From: Nitrospirota bacterium
GTDB lineage: Bacteria; Nitrospirota; Nitrospiria; JACQBZ01
NCBI GenBank assembly: GCA_016194285.1
Contig: JACQBZ010000040.1
Location: forward strand, 1 to 48,898
DNA: 48,898 nt
Reading direction: 5' to 3'
In this document: piece by piece, positions 1-9,107 of the stretch
Layout: every line of letters begins with the position of its first letter
Numbering within the stretch: the first letter of the stretch is position 1
Notes under the pieces: generated by a model
The model's database searches: none
Told to the model about the DNA's origin: nothing
The model's input: the letters and a program-made list of their open reading frames with translations, nothing else
Program-made: the position numbers and the translations under genes

Positions 1-1402
1 CCCGTCTCCATCTCCGACACCGGCACTGCAGAAGCCGGCGAAGGAACGGCTCATTACCCTCGATTTCAACAACGTTGACCTTCCGGTCTTCGTGAAATTT
101 GTCAGCGAAATCATCGGGAAAAATTTTATTATCGATGAGCGGGTGCGTGGAAAGGTGACTATCTTTTCCCCGTCCAAGATCTCGGTGGACAAGGTCTACC
201 AGGTCTTTCTATCGGTTCTGGAGATCAAAGGCCTCGCGGCCGTTCCGGCCGGAGAGATGATCCAGATTCTCCCGGCATCGGAAGTGCCCCCGGAGCGGGA
301 TATCAATGTTTACTATCTTGAAAACGCCAATGCGGAGGAAGCGGCCAAACTGCTCACAAGCCTGGCCACCCGGACCGCCGCCCCGCCCATCGCCGGCCGG
401 CCCGCCGGCAGGGCCCCGGGGGAGTTTGAGGGAACGGTTCAGATCATTCCGGACAAGGCGACGAACGCACTTCTGATCACGGCTTCCCCCAAGGATTATG
501 AGATGCTTAAAGAAGTGATCAAAAAAATTGATGTGCGTCGACGCCAAGTCTATGTCGAGGCCGTGATCATGGAGGTCGGCCAGGACAAACTGCGTCAACT
601 GGGAACACAATTGGGCGCCTTGGGCGGTTACCAGCCAAGCAATCAACGGTTCACGATCTACGGCTCGGCGAATCAAGACCTATCCGAACTTACGAACCTG
701 ACGAACATATCGGGGGCGGGGTTGAATATCGGGGTCAGCACCATTAATGTCAAGGTGCTTCTGACGGCATTGCAGAGTGCTACGGATGCCAATGTGCTGT
801 CCACACCGCAGATCTTGACGACCAACAACCAGAAGGCCAAGATCGTCGTGGCCCAGAACGTTCCATTTATCACCGGCAACAATCAGACGACGGGCGGGGT
901 GACGCAAACGCAGATCACCCGTCAGGATGTCGGCGTGACGCTGGAATTGACTCCGGAGATCCTGGAAGGAGATCGCGTCCGCATGGATGTCCGCCAGGAG
1001 ATCTCCACTTTAGCGGACACCCCGCAGGCGGTTCTGGTCCAGTTGGGACCCACCACGAACAAACGGGAGGCGACAACGACGGTGATCGTGGACAATCATC
1101 AAACGGTGGTAATCGGGGGCCTGATGCGGGATGATATTAACAGGACCGAAACGAAGATCCCTCTTCTGGGAGACATTCCCCTGATCGGTTGGTTGTTTAA
1201 ATATCAGTCCAAGCACGTCATAAAATCGAATCTCCTCATTTTCCTCACCCCCCATATCGTTCATGATAACAAAGACCTGGATGCACTCCGGCAGCAAAAA
1301 GCCGAGGATATGAAACGGACGTTGGTCGAAGAGGCCTTACGGGATCAAACGCTGACCGGAGAGTTTCTGAAGAGCATCAACCCCCCCCAGGACAAGAGGT
1401 AG
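1..1402 (+). CDS. gspD: Type II secretion system secretin GspD (5' partial)
   Basis: This is the outer-membrane secretin of the type II secretion system, the ring through which folded exoproteins leave the cell. The reading frame is open from the left window edge (first full codon at 2), so the signal peptide and true start are missing; a GTG at 92 is internal. The visible part starts with a Pro-rich linker, then the N0 domain (LDFNNVDLPVFVKFV), N1-N3 repeats, and the C-terminal secretin domain with VIVDNHQTVVIGGLM and KIPLLGDIPLIGWLF near the end. About 466 residues are visible. It is first in a run gspDEFGHIJ-N-L-M, with gspE 8 bp downstream. A PilQ or other secretin is less likely because pseudopilins and GspL/M/N follow. 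Confidence 0.95.
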   Translation, partial: PSPSPTPALQKPAKERLITLDFNNVDLPVFVKFVSEIIGKNFIIDERVRGKVTIFSPSKISVDKVYQVFLSVLEIKGLAAVPAGEMIQILPASEVPPERDINVYYLENANAEEAAKLLTSLATRTAAPPIAGRPAGRAPGEFEGTVQIIPDKATNALLITASPKDYEMLKEVIKKIDVRRRQVYVEAVIMEVGQDKLRQLGTQLGALGGYQPSNQRFTIYGSANQDLSELTNLTNISGAGLNIGVSTINVKVLLTALQSATDANVLSTPQILTTNNQKAKIVVAQNVPFITGNNQTTGGVTQTQITRQDVGVTLELTPEILEGDRVRMDVRQEISTLADTPQAVLVQLGPTTNKREATTTVIVDNHQTVVIGGLMRDDINRTETKIPLLGDIPLIGWLFKYQSKHVIKSNLLIFLTPHIVHDNKDLDALRQQKAEDMKRTLVEEALRDQTLTGEFLKSINPPQDKR

Positions 1403-1410
1403 TTTCATCC

Positions 1411-3123
1411 ATGTCCAGCCCGTGGCAACGCATCGGTCAGATCCTTCAAGAGAAGTTTGCCGTCTCACCCGAACAGATCCGGGAGGCCCTGGTCCATCAG
1501 CAGGAAAAAGGAGGGCTGTTCGGTGAGATCTTGGTCCGAATGCGTGCGGTCAAGGAGGGCGAGGTTCTGGAGGCCTTGGGCCTTCAGTTCCATCTTCCCA
1601 GCCTTCCCGACCTCCTTCCGGCCCAGGTGGATCCCGTTTTTCTTTCTAAAATCCCGATCGGGTTTGCAAAACGATACGAACTCCTTCCCATTCGCGAGGA
1701 GAACGGCCGGGTGATGACGGCCACGGCCAATCCGCTCCATCTCGCCGCATTGGACGACGCCCGGCACCTGCTGGGTCGCGACGTTCAGGCGGTCTTGGTG
1801 CCCGCCAAGGCGATTTTAAACTGCATCAATCAAGTCTATGACCGTGCGTCGGATACCGCTCAACAGGTGATTGAGGACCTGAGCACCGAAAGCCTGGACC
1901 TCCTGGCCAGTGAGCTCCAGGAGCCGGTCGATCTCCTGGAGATCACGGACGAGGCGCCGATCATTCGGTTGGTGAACTCGACCATGTTCCAGGCGGTGAA
2001 GGACCGGGCGAGCGACATTCACATCGAGCCGTTTGAACGCGACCTCGAGATCCGGTACCGGATCGATGGAATCATGTACAAGATTCTGTCCCCCCCGAAG
2101 CGGGTTCAGTCCAGCATCATTTCTCGGATCAAGATCATGGCCGGTTTGAACATCGCCGAGAAGCGTTTGCCTCAGGACGGACGGATCGGAATCAAGATTG
2201 CCGGCCGGGATATCGATATTCGTGTCTCGGTCATCCCCACGGCCCACGGCGAGCGAGTCGTCCTGCGGCTCCTGGATAAGAGCACCAGTCTGTTGAATCT
2301 CGAGGACGTCGGTCTGACGGTGGAGGATCGTCAGATGATGTTCCATCTGATTCAACTCAGCCACGGCATCGTGCTGGTGACGGGGCCGACCGGAAGCGGC
2401 AAGACCACGACACTGTACGCGGCGTTGAACCGGATCAATTCTCCCGACAAAAACATCATCACGATCGAGGATCCCATCGAGTATCAGTTAAAGGGGATCG
2501 GGCAGATGCAGGTCAATCCCAAAATCAACCTGACGTTCGCCAACGGCCTCCGCTCCATCCTCCGTCAGGACCCGGACGTGATCATGGTGGGGGAAATCCG
2601 GGATGCCGAGACGGCCGAGATCGCGATTCATGCATCACTGACCGGCCATTTGGTTTTCTCCACACTTCACACCAACGATACGGCCGGCGCCATTACGCGG
2701 CTCATCGACATGGGGATCGAACCCTTCCTGGTTTCGTCCTCCGTGGTCGCGATCCTTGCACAGCGGTTGGTGCGATTGCTCTGTCCGGACTGTCGTCAGG
2801 CCTACTCACCCACGCCGCAGGAGTTGTCCAAGTTGGGCATCAAGAGCGGAGCGCGGCAGCCGACCTTTTACCGTGCGGTGGGTTGCCCCCGGTGCATGCG
2901 GACCGGGTACCACGGGCGGACCGGAATTTACGAGATTCTTCTGATTGATGACGAGATCCGACAGATGATCTTGGGCAAGATCGATTCCAACCGGATCAAA
3001 AATCGCGCGGTCGAGAAGGGGATGCGGACCCTCCGGGACGATGGCGCGCGGAAAGTCATGGACGGCGTCACAACGATGGAGGAAGTTTTGCGAGTCACGC
3101 AGGAAGAGCTGGTGATGGAGTAA
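1411..3123 (+). CDS. gspE: Type II secretion ATPase GspE
   Basis: This is the cytoplasmic hexameric ATPase that powers pseudopilus assembly. It has 570 residues, typical of the family. An N-terminal MshEN/N1E-like domain (about 1-150) is followed by the T2SSE ATPase core with Walker A GPTGSGKT at about 325-332, the Asp box RSILRQDPDVIMVGEIRD, and the His box LTGHLVFSTLHTND. A four-cysteine zinc element (CPDC and CPRC, about 30 residues apart) lies in the C-terminal part, as in GspE and PilB. The ATG lies 8 bp after gspD and gspF follows after 6 bp, consistent with co-transcription. PilB of a type IV pilus would look similar; the pseudopilin and GspL/M/N context decides for T2SS. Confidence 0.95.
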   Translation: MSSPWQRIGQILQEKFAVSPEQIREALVHQQEKGGLFGEILVRMRAVKEGEVLEALGLQFHLPSLPDLLPAQVDPVFLSKIPIGFAKRYELLPIREENGRVMTATANPLHLAALDDARHLLGRDVQAVLVPAKAILNCINQVYDRASDTAQQVIEDLSTESLDLLASELQEPVDLLEITDEAPIIRLVNSTMFQAVKDRASDIHIEPFERDLEIRYRIDGIMYKILSPPKRVQSSIISRIKIMAGLNIAEKRLPQDGRIGIKIAGRDIDIRVSVIPTAHGERVVLRLLDKSTSLLNLEDVGLTVEDRQMMFHLIQLSHGIVLVTGPTGSGKTTTLYAALNRINSPDKNIITIEDPIEYQLKGIGQMQVNPKINLTFANGLRSILRQDPDVIMVGEIRDAETAEIAIHASLTGHLVFSTLHTNDTAGAITRLIDMGIEPFLVSSSVVAILAQRLVRLLCPDCRQAYSPTPQELSKLGIKSGARQPTFYRAVGCPRCMRTGYHGRTGIYEILLIDDEIRQMILGKIDSNRIKNRAVEKGMRTLRDDGARKVMDGVTTMEEVLRVTQEELVME

Positions 3124-3129
3124 CGGGCG

Positions 3130-4392
3130 ATGCCGGTTTACGAGTACAAAGGCCTGACAACCGAAGGCCGGGATATCTCCGGCATCATTGACGCGGACAG
3201 CCCGAAGACCGCGCGGGCGAAACTCCGACAGTCGGGCATCTATCCGACCGATGTCGTGGAGGGCGCCGGCGAGGTGTCGTACGGTGCCGGATCCTCTGCC
3301 CAATCGGACCGTCCCGGTCGGCCCCTTCCTTGGCTGTCGCGCCTCCGGGTGGCGGAGCGGGTTGGAATGATGGAAGTATCCCTGATGACCCGCCATCTCG
3401 CGACCTTGACCGGGGCGAAGCTTCCGCTGATGGAGGCCCTTTCGGCCCTGATGGATCAACTGGAAAAGGGCGAGTTGAAGCGGATCGTGGCGGGTGTTCG
3501 CGAACGGGTCAAGGAGGGCAGCTCTCTGGCGGTGGCGCTCGCGCAATACCCGTCCGTGTTTTCGGAGATCTATATCAATATGGTCCGGGCCGGCGAGGCG
3601 AGCGGCACCCTGGATGGAATGCTTCTCCGACTGGCGGATTATCTCGAATACCAAGTCAAGCTTCGCAACCAACTCATCGCCACGCTGACGTATCCCGTGT
3701 TCATGGTGATCATCGGCGGGTTGATCCTGTTTGGACTGGTCACCTTTATCGTTCCCAAGATCACGCTGATTTTTGAGGAGGTGCATCAGGTCCTGCCGTG
3801 GCCGACGGTGGTCCTCATCGCGGTTAGCCATTTCCTGAATGACTTCTGGTGGATCATCCTGTTGGCCGGGGTCTTGGGAATGTTCGCCCTGCAGCAATAC
3901 ATCAAGACGCCCGCGGGCCGAATCCAGTATGATCGCTTCCTGCTGCGGACTCCGATCATGGGCCGTGTGACCCTCATGGTGGCGATTTCGCGTTTTACGC
4001 GGACGCTCAGCACGCTGCTCACCAGCGGTGTGCCGTTGCTTCAGGCCTTGGATGTGGTCCGAAACGTGGTGCAGAACGCGGTCTTGGCCGAGGCGATTGA
4101 TCGGGCCCGGCAGAACATCGGGGAGGGACAGAGCCTGGCCGAGCCGCTCAAAAAGAGCGGAATGTTTCCACCGCTCGTGACGCACATGATCGCCGTCGGA
4201 GAGAAAAGCGGCGAACTGGAGCCGATGCTGGTCAAGGTCTCGGAGGCTTACGACAACGAGGTGGAAGCGATCATCGGTACGCTGACGGCCCTTCTCACGC
4301 CGGTGATGATTCTGGTGATGGGGGCGATCATCGGATTTATCGTGATGGCGATTCTTCTTCCGATCTTTGAACTCAGTCAAATTGTGAGGTAA
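3130..4392 (+). CDS. gspF: Type II secretion inner-membrane platform protein GspF
   Basis: This polytopic inner-membrane protein forms the platform that couples GspE to pseudopilus assembly. It has 420 residues, close to the family norm. The N-terminus MPVYEYKGLTTEGRDISGII is characteristic. Two T2SSF domains are visible (about 85-210 and 285-410), each with the Gly-Glu-x-Ser-Gly type motif (RAGEASGTLDGML and VGEKSGELEPML). Hydrophobic segments lie at about 188-212, 225-256 and 387-416. It sits between gspE (6 bp) and gspG (3 bp). Confidence 0.95.
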   Translation: MPVYEYKGLTTEGRDISGIIDADSPKTARAKLRQSGIYPTDVVEGAGEVSYGAGSSAQSDRPGRPLPWLSRLRVAERVGMMEVSLMTRHLATLTGAKLPLMEALSALMDQLEKGELKRIVAGVRERVKEGSSLAVALAQYPSVFSEIYINMVRAGEASGTLDGMLLRLADYLEYQVKLRNQLIATLTYPVFMVIIGGLILFGLVTFIVPKITLIFEEVHQVLPWPTVVLIAVSHFLNDFWWIILLAGVLGMFALQQYIKTPAGRIQYDRFLLRTPIMGRVTLMVAISRFTRTLSTLLTSGVPLLQALDVVRNVVQNAVLAEAIDRARQNIGEGQSLAEPLKKSGMFPPLVTHMIAVGEKSGELEPMLVKVSEAYDNEVEAIIGTLTALLTPVMILVMGAIIGFIVMAILLPIFELSQIVR

Positions 4393-4395
4393 AGA

Positions 4396-4863
4396 ATGGT
4401 TTATCAGGTTATGGAAAGGACGGATGATTCAGGGCGCAATCGCCGCGAATCCGGATTCACACTCATCGAGATCATGGTGGTCGTCTTCATCCTGGCGCTG
4501 CTGGCCGGGATCGTCGTCCCCAAAATCATGGGCCGGACGGATGAGGCCCGTCGGACGGCGGCCAAGGTTCAGGTCAAGAACATCGAGGAAGGGTTGCATC
4601 TCTACAAACTGGACAACGGTGTTTACCCCTCCACGGAACAGGGTCTGTCGGCCCTGGTGACGAAGCCCACGATCGGTTCGATCCCGCAGCATTGGCGGGA
4701 GGGTGGATACCTGCCCAAGTTGCCGAAGGATCCCTGGTTCCATGAGTATGTCTATATCAGTCCGGGCGCTCATGGGGATTTTGATCTGATGAGCTACGGA
4801 GGGGACGGCGAGCCGGGCGGAGAAGGGAAAGACGCCGATGTGCAGAGCTGGGATATCGAATAG
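4396..4863 (+). CDS. gspG: Major pseudopilin GspG
   Basis: This is the major subunit of the T2SS pseudopilus. A class III leader ends at RRESG before FTLIEIMVVVFILALLAGIV, with the conserved Glu at +5. Cleavage and N-methylation would be done by a prepilin peptidase that is not in this window. After the helix come GspG hallmarks (KVQVKNIEEGLHLYKLDNG, YPSTEQGLSALV) and the late calcium-loop region (SYGGDGEPGGEGKDADVQSW). It has 155 residues. AGGTAA just upstream of the ATG at 4396 is the ribosome site; a second ATG at 4411 would only shorten the leader. Its last 26 bases overlap the proposed gspH start. Confidence 0.95.
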   Translation: MVYQVMERTDDSGRNRRESGFTLIEIMVVVFILALLAGIVVPKIMGRTDEARRTAAKVQVKNIEEGLHLYKLDNGVYPSTEQGLSALVTKPTIGSIPQHWREGGYLPKLPKDPWFHEYVYISPGAHGDFDLMSYGGDGEPGGEGKDADVQSWDIE

Positions 4864-5410
4864 ACAAGGCCCGCCTGTCCCTGCCTGTCCGGCAGGCGGG
4901 CGGCAGGCAGGCTTCACTTATCTTGAACTGGCCGTCGTGATGTTGATTCTCGGGGTGGTGGTGGCCTTGGCCTTTCCGACGATCCACAGCGTCGGCTCCA
5001 GCGATCTGAAGCTGTCGGCCCGTCATCTGGTTCGGACGGTCTATTTCCTGGCCGATCGGGCCGCCGCGACCAAAAAGGTCTATCGTTTGAATTTTGATCT
5101 GGACCGACGCGAGTACTGGGTGGCCGTCCGGTCCGGGGAAGGGGAGTTCGTCCAGGTGGACGCCGCCGTCGTGACGCGCACAAGACTGCCGGAAATCGTT
5201 CGGTTCACGGACGTGAACACGCTGCACCAGGGCAAGGTGACGCTGGGAGTGGCCTACACCGATTTTTATCCGGTGGGGCGTGTGGACAAGACGACGGTGC
5301 ATTTGACCGACGAGCAAAAAGACAACTTGACGCTTGTGGTCAATCCGGTCACGGGACGGGTCAAGGTGTATGAAGGGTATCTGGAAGAAACGACGAACCC
5401 GACCTTCTGA
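4838..5410 (+). CDS. gspH: Minor pseudopilin GspH
   Basis: This is a minor pseudopilin of the T2SS tip or shaft. A prepilin cleavage site is visible at RQAG before FTYLELAVVMLILGVVVAL, with Glu at +5. A beta-rich C-terminal part follows (190 residues in all). The start at 4838 lies inside the end of gspG and gives a 25-residue leader. The leader is odd: much of it (PPVPACPAGGRQAG) is encoded by a GC-rich palindromic repeat at 4870-4911, so the natural leader may have been replaced. Assignment as GspH rather than another minor pseudopilin rests on size and on the order G-H-I-J. Confidence 0.85.
   Translation: MCRAGISNRQGPPVPACPAGGRQAGFTYLELAVVMLILGVVVALAFPTIHSVGSSDLKLSARHLVRTVYFLADRAAATKKVYRLNFDLDRREYWVAVRSGEGEFVQVDAAVVTRTRLPEIVRFTDVNTLHQGKVTLGVAYTDFYPVGRVDKTTVHLTDEQKDNLTLVVNPVTGRVKVYEGYLEETTNPTF
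4870..4911. repeat. Nested palindromic repeat inside the gspH leader
   Basis: The segment holds two interlocked inverted repeats: CCCGCCTG (4870-4877) against CAGGCGGG (4893-4900), and CCTGCCTG against CAGGCAGG (4904-4911). It looks like a dispersed CCTGCC/GGCAGG palindrome of the kind scattered through intergenic DNA in many genomes. Here it is translated, supplying the residues just before the prepilin cleavage site of GspH. Confidence 0.7.
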
Positions 5411-5780
5411 TCGATCGGGACAAAAGGGCTTCACGCTTTTGGAAGTGGTCGTTGCGCTTTCCATTCTGGCGGTGACCTTCGTGGTTCTCCTCGGACTCCG
5501 GAACCACGACATCCTTCAGCACCAAGAGGCGCGAACCATGACCCGGGCCACGCTTCTGGCCCAGAAAAAGATTTCCGAAGTGGAAATGGCAGGCTTTCCG
5601 TCTCTCGGCGTTATTGCGGGCGATTTCCCCGAACCGGACGACAGGTTCAATTGGACCCAGACGGTCAGTACGACCCCGTTTGATTTTGCCCGAGAGGTGA
5701 ATATCGCGGTGACGTGGCGAGAGGGCGAACGTCAGGAGTCGGTCGTTTTGGTCACCTTTGTCGTGGATGAGAAATCGTGA
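5370..5780 (+). CDS. gspI: Minor pseudopilin GspI
   Basis: This is a minor pseudopilin that forms the T2SS tip complex with GspJ and GspK. The leader is Arg/Lys-rich and is cleaved at GQKG before FTLLEVVVALSILAV (Glu at +5). The typical GspI stretch LLAQKKISEVEMAGF follows. With the ATG at 5370 the product is 136 residues, with a 20-residue leader; a GTG at 5334 would add 12 residues. Either start lies inside gspH. The stop overlaps the GTG of gspJ by four bases (GTGA), indicating tight coupling. Confidence 0.88.
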   Translation: MKGIWKKRRTRPSDRSGQKGFTLLEVVVALSILAVTFVVLLGLRNHDILQHQEARTMTRATLLAQKKISEVEMAGFPSLGVIAGDFPEPDDRFNWTQTVSTTPFDFAREVNIAVTWREGERQESVVLVTFVVDEKS

Positions 5781-6436
5781 AGACGGGATTTTGGAATGAC
5801 CGGAGAGGGTTTACGCTCTTGGAACTCTTGGTCGCGCTGGGAATCGCCGCGGTGCTTGTAACGCTCTTGTACGAGACCTTCAATGCGGTGCTCCGATCCA
5901 CGCAGCTGGTGGATGAAGAAAGTGAAATCGATCAAATGGTCCGGATCAGCATGGAACGCATGACGAACGAATTGAGGTCGGCGTATTGGCGTCCCTCTTC
6001 CGAGGCCGCCGGGTCGACGATGTTTATGTTCGTGGGGCAGGACGGCATCGGCCGCGATCGGCCCACGGATACGCTTCGGTTTTCGACGCTTTCTCATGCC
6101 CGCGTCAGCGCGGGAAACACCGACCCGACCGTATCGATTGTGGAGTACGCCCTGGTTCCAGATCCGGAAACCGACACAGCCGTTCTGATGCACCGGGAAG
6201 AAACGACCCCGCTGAGTCCATCGGTGAGCGGTCTGGAGGAGTATGAACTGGCCGAATCGGTGATCGGACTGAATTTCCGATATTTCGATGGAAAGGATTG
6301 GGCGGATCAATGGAGCGACGCGGATAAAAAGAAATTACCGAAGGCGGTCGAGATCCAACTCATCGTTAAAGATCGCGCCGGTCAGGAACGTCGGTTCACC
6401 ACACAAACCGATATCCCCATCGGCCAGGCGTCGTGA
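5777..6436 (+). CDS. gspJ: Minor pseudopilin GspJ
   Basis: This is a minor pseudopilin of the tip complex. The short leader MKTGFWNDRRG precedes FTLLELLVALGIAAVLVTLL, with Glu at +5. The length (219 residues) and C-terminal features (LNFRYFDGKDWADQW, LPKAVEIQLIV) fit GspJ well. The start is GTG at 5777, overlapping the gspI stop by four bases, and the stop overlaps the GTG of the next gene in the same way. Confidence 0.92.
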   Translation: MKTGFWNDRRGFTLLELLVALGIAAVLVTLLYETFNAVLRSTQLVDEESEIDQMVRISMERMTNELRSAYWRPSSEAAGSTMFMFVGQDGIGRDRPTDTLRFSTLSHARVSAGNTDPTVSIVEYALVPDPETDTAVLMHREETTPLSPSVSGLEEYELAESVIGLNFRYFDGKDWADQWSDADKKKLPKAVEIQLIVKDRAGQERRFTTQTDIPIGQAS

Positions 6437-7491
6437 ATCAGATGGGATGGTTCCAATGGGTGAATCGCCATCGGTCTGGATTCATCGCGGCCATCGGTTA
6501 CGCCACCGCCGCCGTGATCACGATCACGGTCTTTGTTTATCTGACCTTTCCTTGGCAGAAACTTTCGGAATGGATACGGATCAAGATCGAACAGTCCACG
6601 AATCTTCAGGTCACGGTCCAGGATAGCCGTGTTCGGTTTCCATTCCTTCTAATCTGGAAGGGGATTACAGTGAGCCGGGCGGGACATCCCGTCCCGGTCC
6701 TAATGACTGCGGACCAGATATTGGTCGCCTGGCCGATCGGTGCGATCCTTCGGCGGCATATGGATCTGGACTTGGCGATCCGGGCGTGGGGGGGTGAAGC
6801 CCACGGCCGCTTCACGGCCCGCCGGACGGCGCAGGGGATGCAATACCACGTAGAAGCAAGCGGCAAGGGCTTCGAGCTCGGAAAGCTGGCGGCCGTGTTT
6901 CAGCTTCCACCCGAGGACGTGATCGGTACGGTTCGGATCAGCCGGTTTGAGCATGACTGGACGAATCAGGACTGGATGCAGGGACAGGGGGTCTTGTCGT
7001 GGGAGGCCACCGAGGTGGGGCTGAAGCCGTGGGAAATCCGATTCAAACGTCTGAACGGAAACGTGACCTTGAAAGCCGGAATGAGCAACATTGAAAATTT
7101 TTCGGCGCAAGGAGAAGCCCTGGATCTGGTAGGCAACGGGACTCTTCTTCTTCGACCGGAGTTTATGGAAAGCCTGTTGAACTTTAATTCGCGTGTCACA
7201 CTGCACAAACCGACCGGTCCGCTCGCGCTGTTGTCTACTTTCTCCACTCCCGACGGCCACCTGGACTTTGCGCTTCGGGGCGCCTTGAAACAACCGACGC
7301 CTTATGTCAACGGGGCACCGTTTGCGGCCCCGGGTACCGGTGTTTCCGGTTCGCCGGTCGGAACCAACCGGGCCGTCGGATCGCCGCCTTCACCGGCGGT
7401 TGCGCCGGATCGTCCCGGCCTGTCGTCGGGAACCGGCCGAATCCCTCCGCCGCCTGTCGGACCGGCCGCATCGGGAGGCCGCGATCAATGA
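6433..7491 (+). CDS. gspN: Type II secretion protein GspN (AsmA-like)
   Basis: The protein has one N-terminal membrane segment (about residues 15-37, FIAAIGYATAAVITITVFVY) followed by a long periplasmic, beta-rich, AsmA-like part beginning QVTVQDSRVRFPFLLIWKGI, as in GspN proteins of T2SS operons in Nitrospirota and Deltaproteobacteria. Known GspN proteins are accessory; their exact role is unsettled. The 352 residues end in a low-complexity tail of about 50 residues rich in Pro, Gly, Ser and Ala. The start is GTG in a GTGA overlap with gspJ, and the stop overlaps the ATG of gspL. The identification is by fold-like features and position, so somewhat less certain than the other gsp genes. Confidence 0.75.
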   Translation: MNQMGWFQWVNRHRSGFIAAIGYATAAVITITVFVYLTFPWQKLSEWIRIKIEQSTNLQVTVQDSRVRFPFLLIWKGITVSRAGHPVPVLMTADQILVAWPIGAILRRHMDLDLAIRAWGGEAHGRFTARRTAQGMQYHVEASGKGFELGKLAAVFQLPPEDVIGTVRISRFEHDWTNQDWMQGQGVLSWEATEVGLKPWEIRFKRLNGNVTLKAGMSNIENFSAQGEALDLVGNGTLLLRPEFMESLLNFNSRVTLHKPTGPLALLSTFSTPDGHLDFALRGALKQPTPYVNGAPFAAPGTGVSGSPVGTNRAVGSPPSPAVAPDRPGLSSGTGRIPPPPVGPAASGGRDQ

Positions 7492-9107
7492 ACTCTCCCA
7501 TGGCACAACAGATCCTGGGTCTTGATTTCGGGTCTTCTTGCCTCAAGGCGGTCTCTTTACGAAAAAAATGGATGGGTCTGGAATGGACCGGCGGTTATCA
7601 AAAAGATTGGCCCCGAACTCAAGATCCCTTTGATTGGGCCAAGGAACCGTTTTCAGGATTGAAGGAATGGATTGCCGAGCATCGGTTGGCGACGGACCGG
7701 GTGGTGGTTTCGGTGCCGGTCCATCTGATCTCCCTGAGGATGCTGGTGCTCCCCTTTCAGGACGTCCGGAAACTCGAAAAGGTGGTGCCGTTTGAGGTCG
7801 AGGGGCTTCTTCCCTATTCGCTGGAGGAAGTCGTGGTCGACTATCAGGTAACCGAGGTCGGGGACGGCAAGTCGCATCTCTTGGTGGCGGCCGTTCCGCG
7901 CAGCCTGATGAAAAATTATCTGGACCAACTGGCCCGGGCCGGGATCAATCCGGAGTCGGTGGAGTTGGACGGCATGGCCTTGATGAATCTCGCGCGTCAC
8001 GTCTTTCCGGAGTCGCTCGGTGCGGGGGATCGCGAGAGAGGCGATACGGCCGTGTTGGACATCGGGGCATCGAAAACGATTGTCTGCATCCTGCACCGGG
8101 GGCAACCCCGCTTTCTCCGGACTCTCCTGTGGGGAGGCCGGGATGTCACCGCGGCCCTGTCGGAGGCGTGCGGAATTTCTCCGGCCGAGGCCGAGGAATG
8201 GAAACGGCAGGCCGGTCTGATGGATGACGGGATCTCCCCCCTTCACGAGAAAGGGGTTTCCCAAGCCATCGTTCGGGCGCTTGAACCACTGGTCTCGGAA
8301 CTGGTCCGAACCTTCCATGTTTACCAGACGCAGGGATCCACGCCGGACCGATCCGACGTAACCGAGCTGGTTCTGTACGGCGGAGGAAGCAAGCTCAAAG
8401 GTTTAGAGTCTTATCTTGGGTCCGAACTCGGTGTACGGACGTTAACCCACGCGCCCAAGATCGCTTCGAGCAACGGAAACCGGTGGGATCCGGCCTTGGC
8501 CCTGAGTCTGGGACTGGCATTGAAAGGAACCCATCTGGCGGACGGGTCGCGGATGAACTTTCGCAAGGGTGAATTTGCGCAGGGTCGAGAGACTGCGGCA
8601 TCCATGTCCCGCGCACGCTACGTGTGGGTCGGGGCCCTTCTCGTCGCGGCGGTCGCGGCCACGGATCTTTACATGAAGTACAACCTTCAAGTCAGCAAAT
8701 ATGAGAGGTTAAAGACCCAAGTCCGCGAGGAGTTCCGTGCCATGTTTCCGGATGTGAAGAATGTCGTGGATGAGGTTCAGCAGGCGAAGACGGCCGTCGC
8801 CGATATGAAGAAGAAATCGGCGCTGTTTGGATTGGGCGATTGGACGCCCTTACAGCTGATGGCCGAGCTGACTCGGCGAATGCCTCCCTCGGTCAAGATC
8901 GAGGTCCAGGATTTCGTGATCGAGCCGGGCCGGCTGCGGTTGGAAGCAGAGACGGACAGCTTCGAGTCCGTGGATAAGGTCAAGGCCTCGTTGGGACAGT
9001 TTGAGGTGTTCAAAGACGTGACGGTCAGCGACGCCAAGGTCAGCGCGGACCAGGCTCGTGTGCGCTTCCGCCTGACGATGACGCTGGTGCAGAAAGGAGC
9101 AGGATGA
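7488..9107 (+). CDS. gspL: T2SS GspL / PilM-PilN-like assembly protein
   Basis: An N-terminal actin-like PilM domain (about 1-350) has the nucleotide-fold motifs LDFGSSCLKAV, VLDIGASKTIV and LYGGGSKLKGLE. A transmembrane helix (ARYVWVGALLVAAVAATDLY, about 370-390) and a periplasmic PilN/GspL-like ferredoxin-fold domain with preceding coiled coil follow. The phosphate-binding motifs look intact, unlike proteobacterial GspL, so it resembles a PilM-PilN fusion serving as GspL. It would link GspE to the inner-membrane platform together with GspM. Length is 539 residues. ATG 7488 overlaps the gspN stop (ATGA); an ATG at 7500 is an alternative start. The stop overlaps gspM. Confidence 0.85.
   Translation: MNSPMAQQILGLDFGSSCLKAVSLRKKWMGLEWTGGYQKDWPRTQDPFDWAKEPFSGLKEWIAEHRLATDRVVVSVPVHLISLRMLVLPFQDVRKLEKVVPFEVEGLLPYSLEEVVVDYQVTEVGDGKSHLLVAAVPRSLMKNYLDQLARAGINPESVELDGMALMNLARHVFPESLGAGDRERGDTAVLDIGASKTIVCILHRGQPRFLRTLLWGGRDVTAALSEACGISPAEAEEWKRQAGLMDDGISPLHEKGVSQAIVRALEPLVSELVRTFHVYQTQGSTPDRSDVTELVLYGGGSKLKGLESYLGSELGVRTLTHAPKIASSNGNRWDPALALSLGLALKGTHLADGSRMNFRKGEFAQGRETAASMSRARYVWVGALLVAAVAATDLYMKYNLQVSKYERLKTQVREEFRAMFPDVKNVVDEVQQAKTAVADMKKKSALFGLGDWTPLQLMAELTRRMPPSVKIEVQDFVIEPGRLRLEAETDSFESVDKVKASLGQFEVFKDVTVSDAKVSADQARVRFRLTMTLVQKGAG

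Noticed and set aside
2806-4380. A 524-codon open frame on the - strand opposite gspE/gspF
   Set aside because: It is opposite two certain genes, its product is rich in His, Arg, Gln and Asp as expected of an antisense shadow, and no domain or ribosome site is seen.
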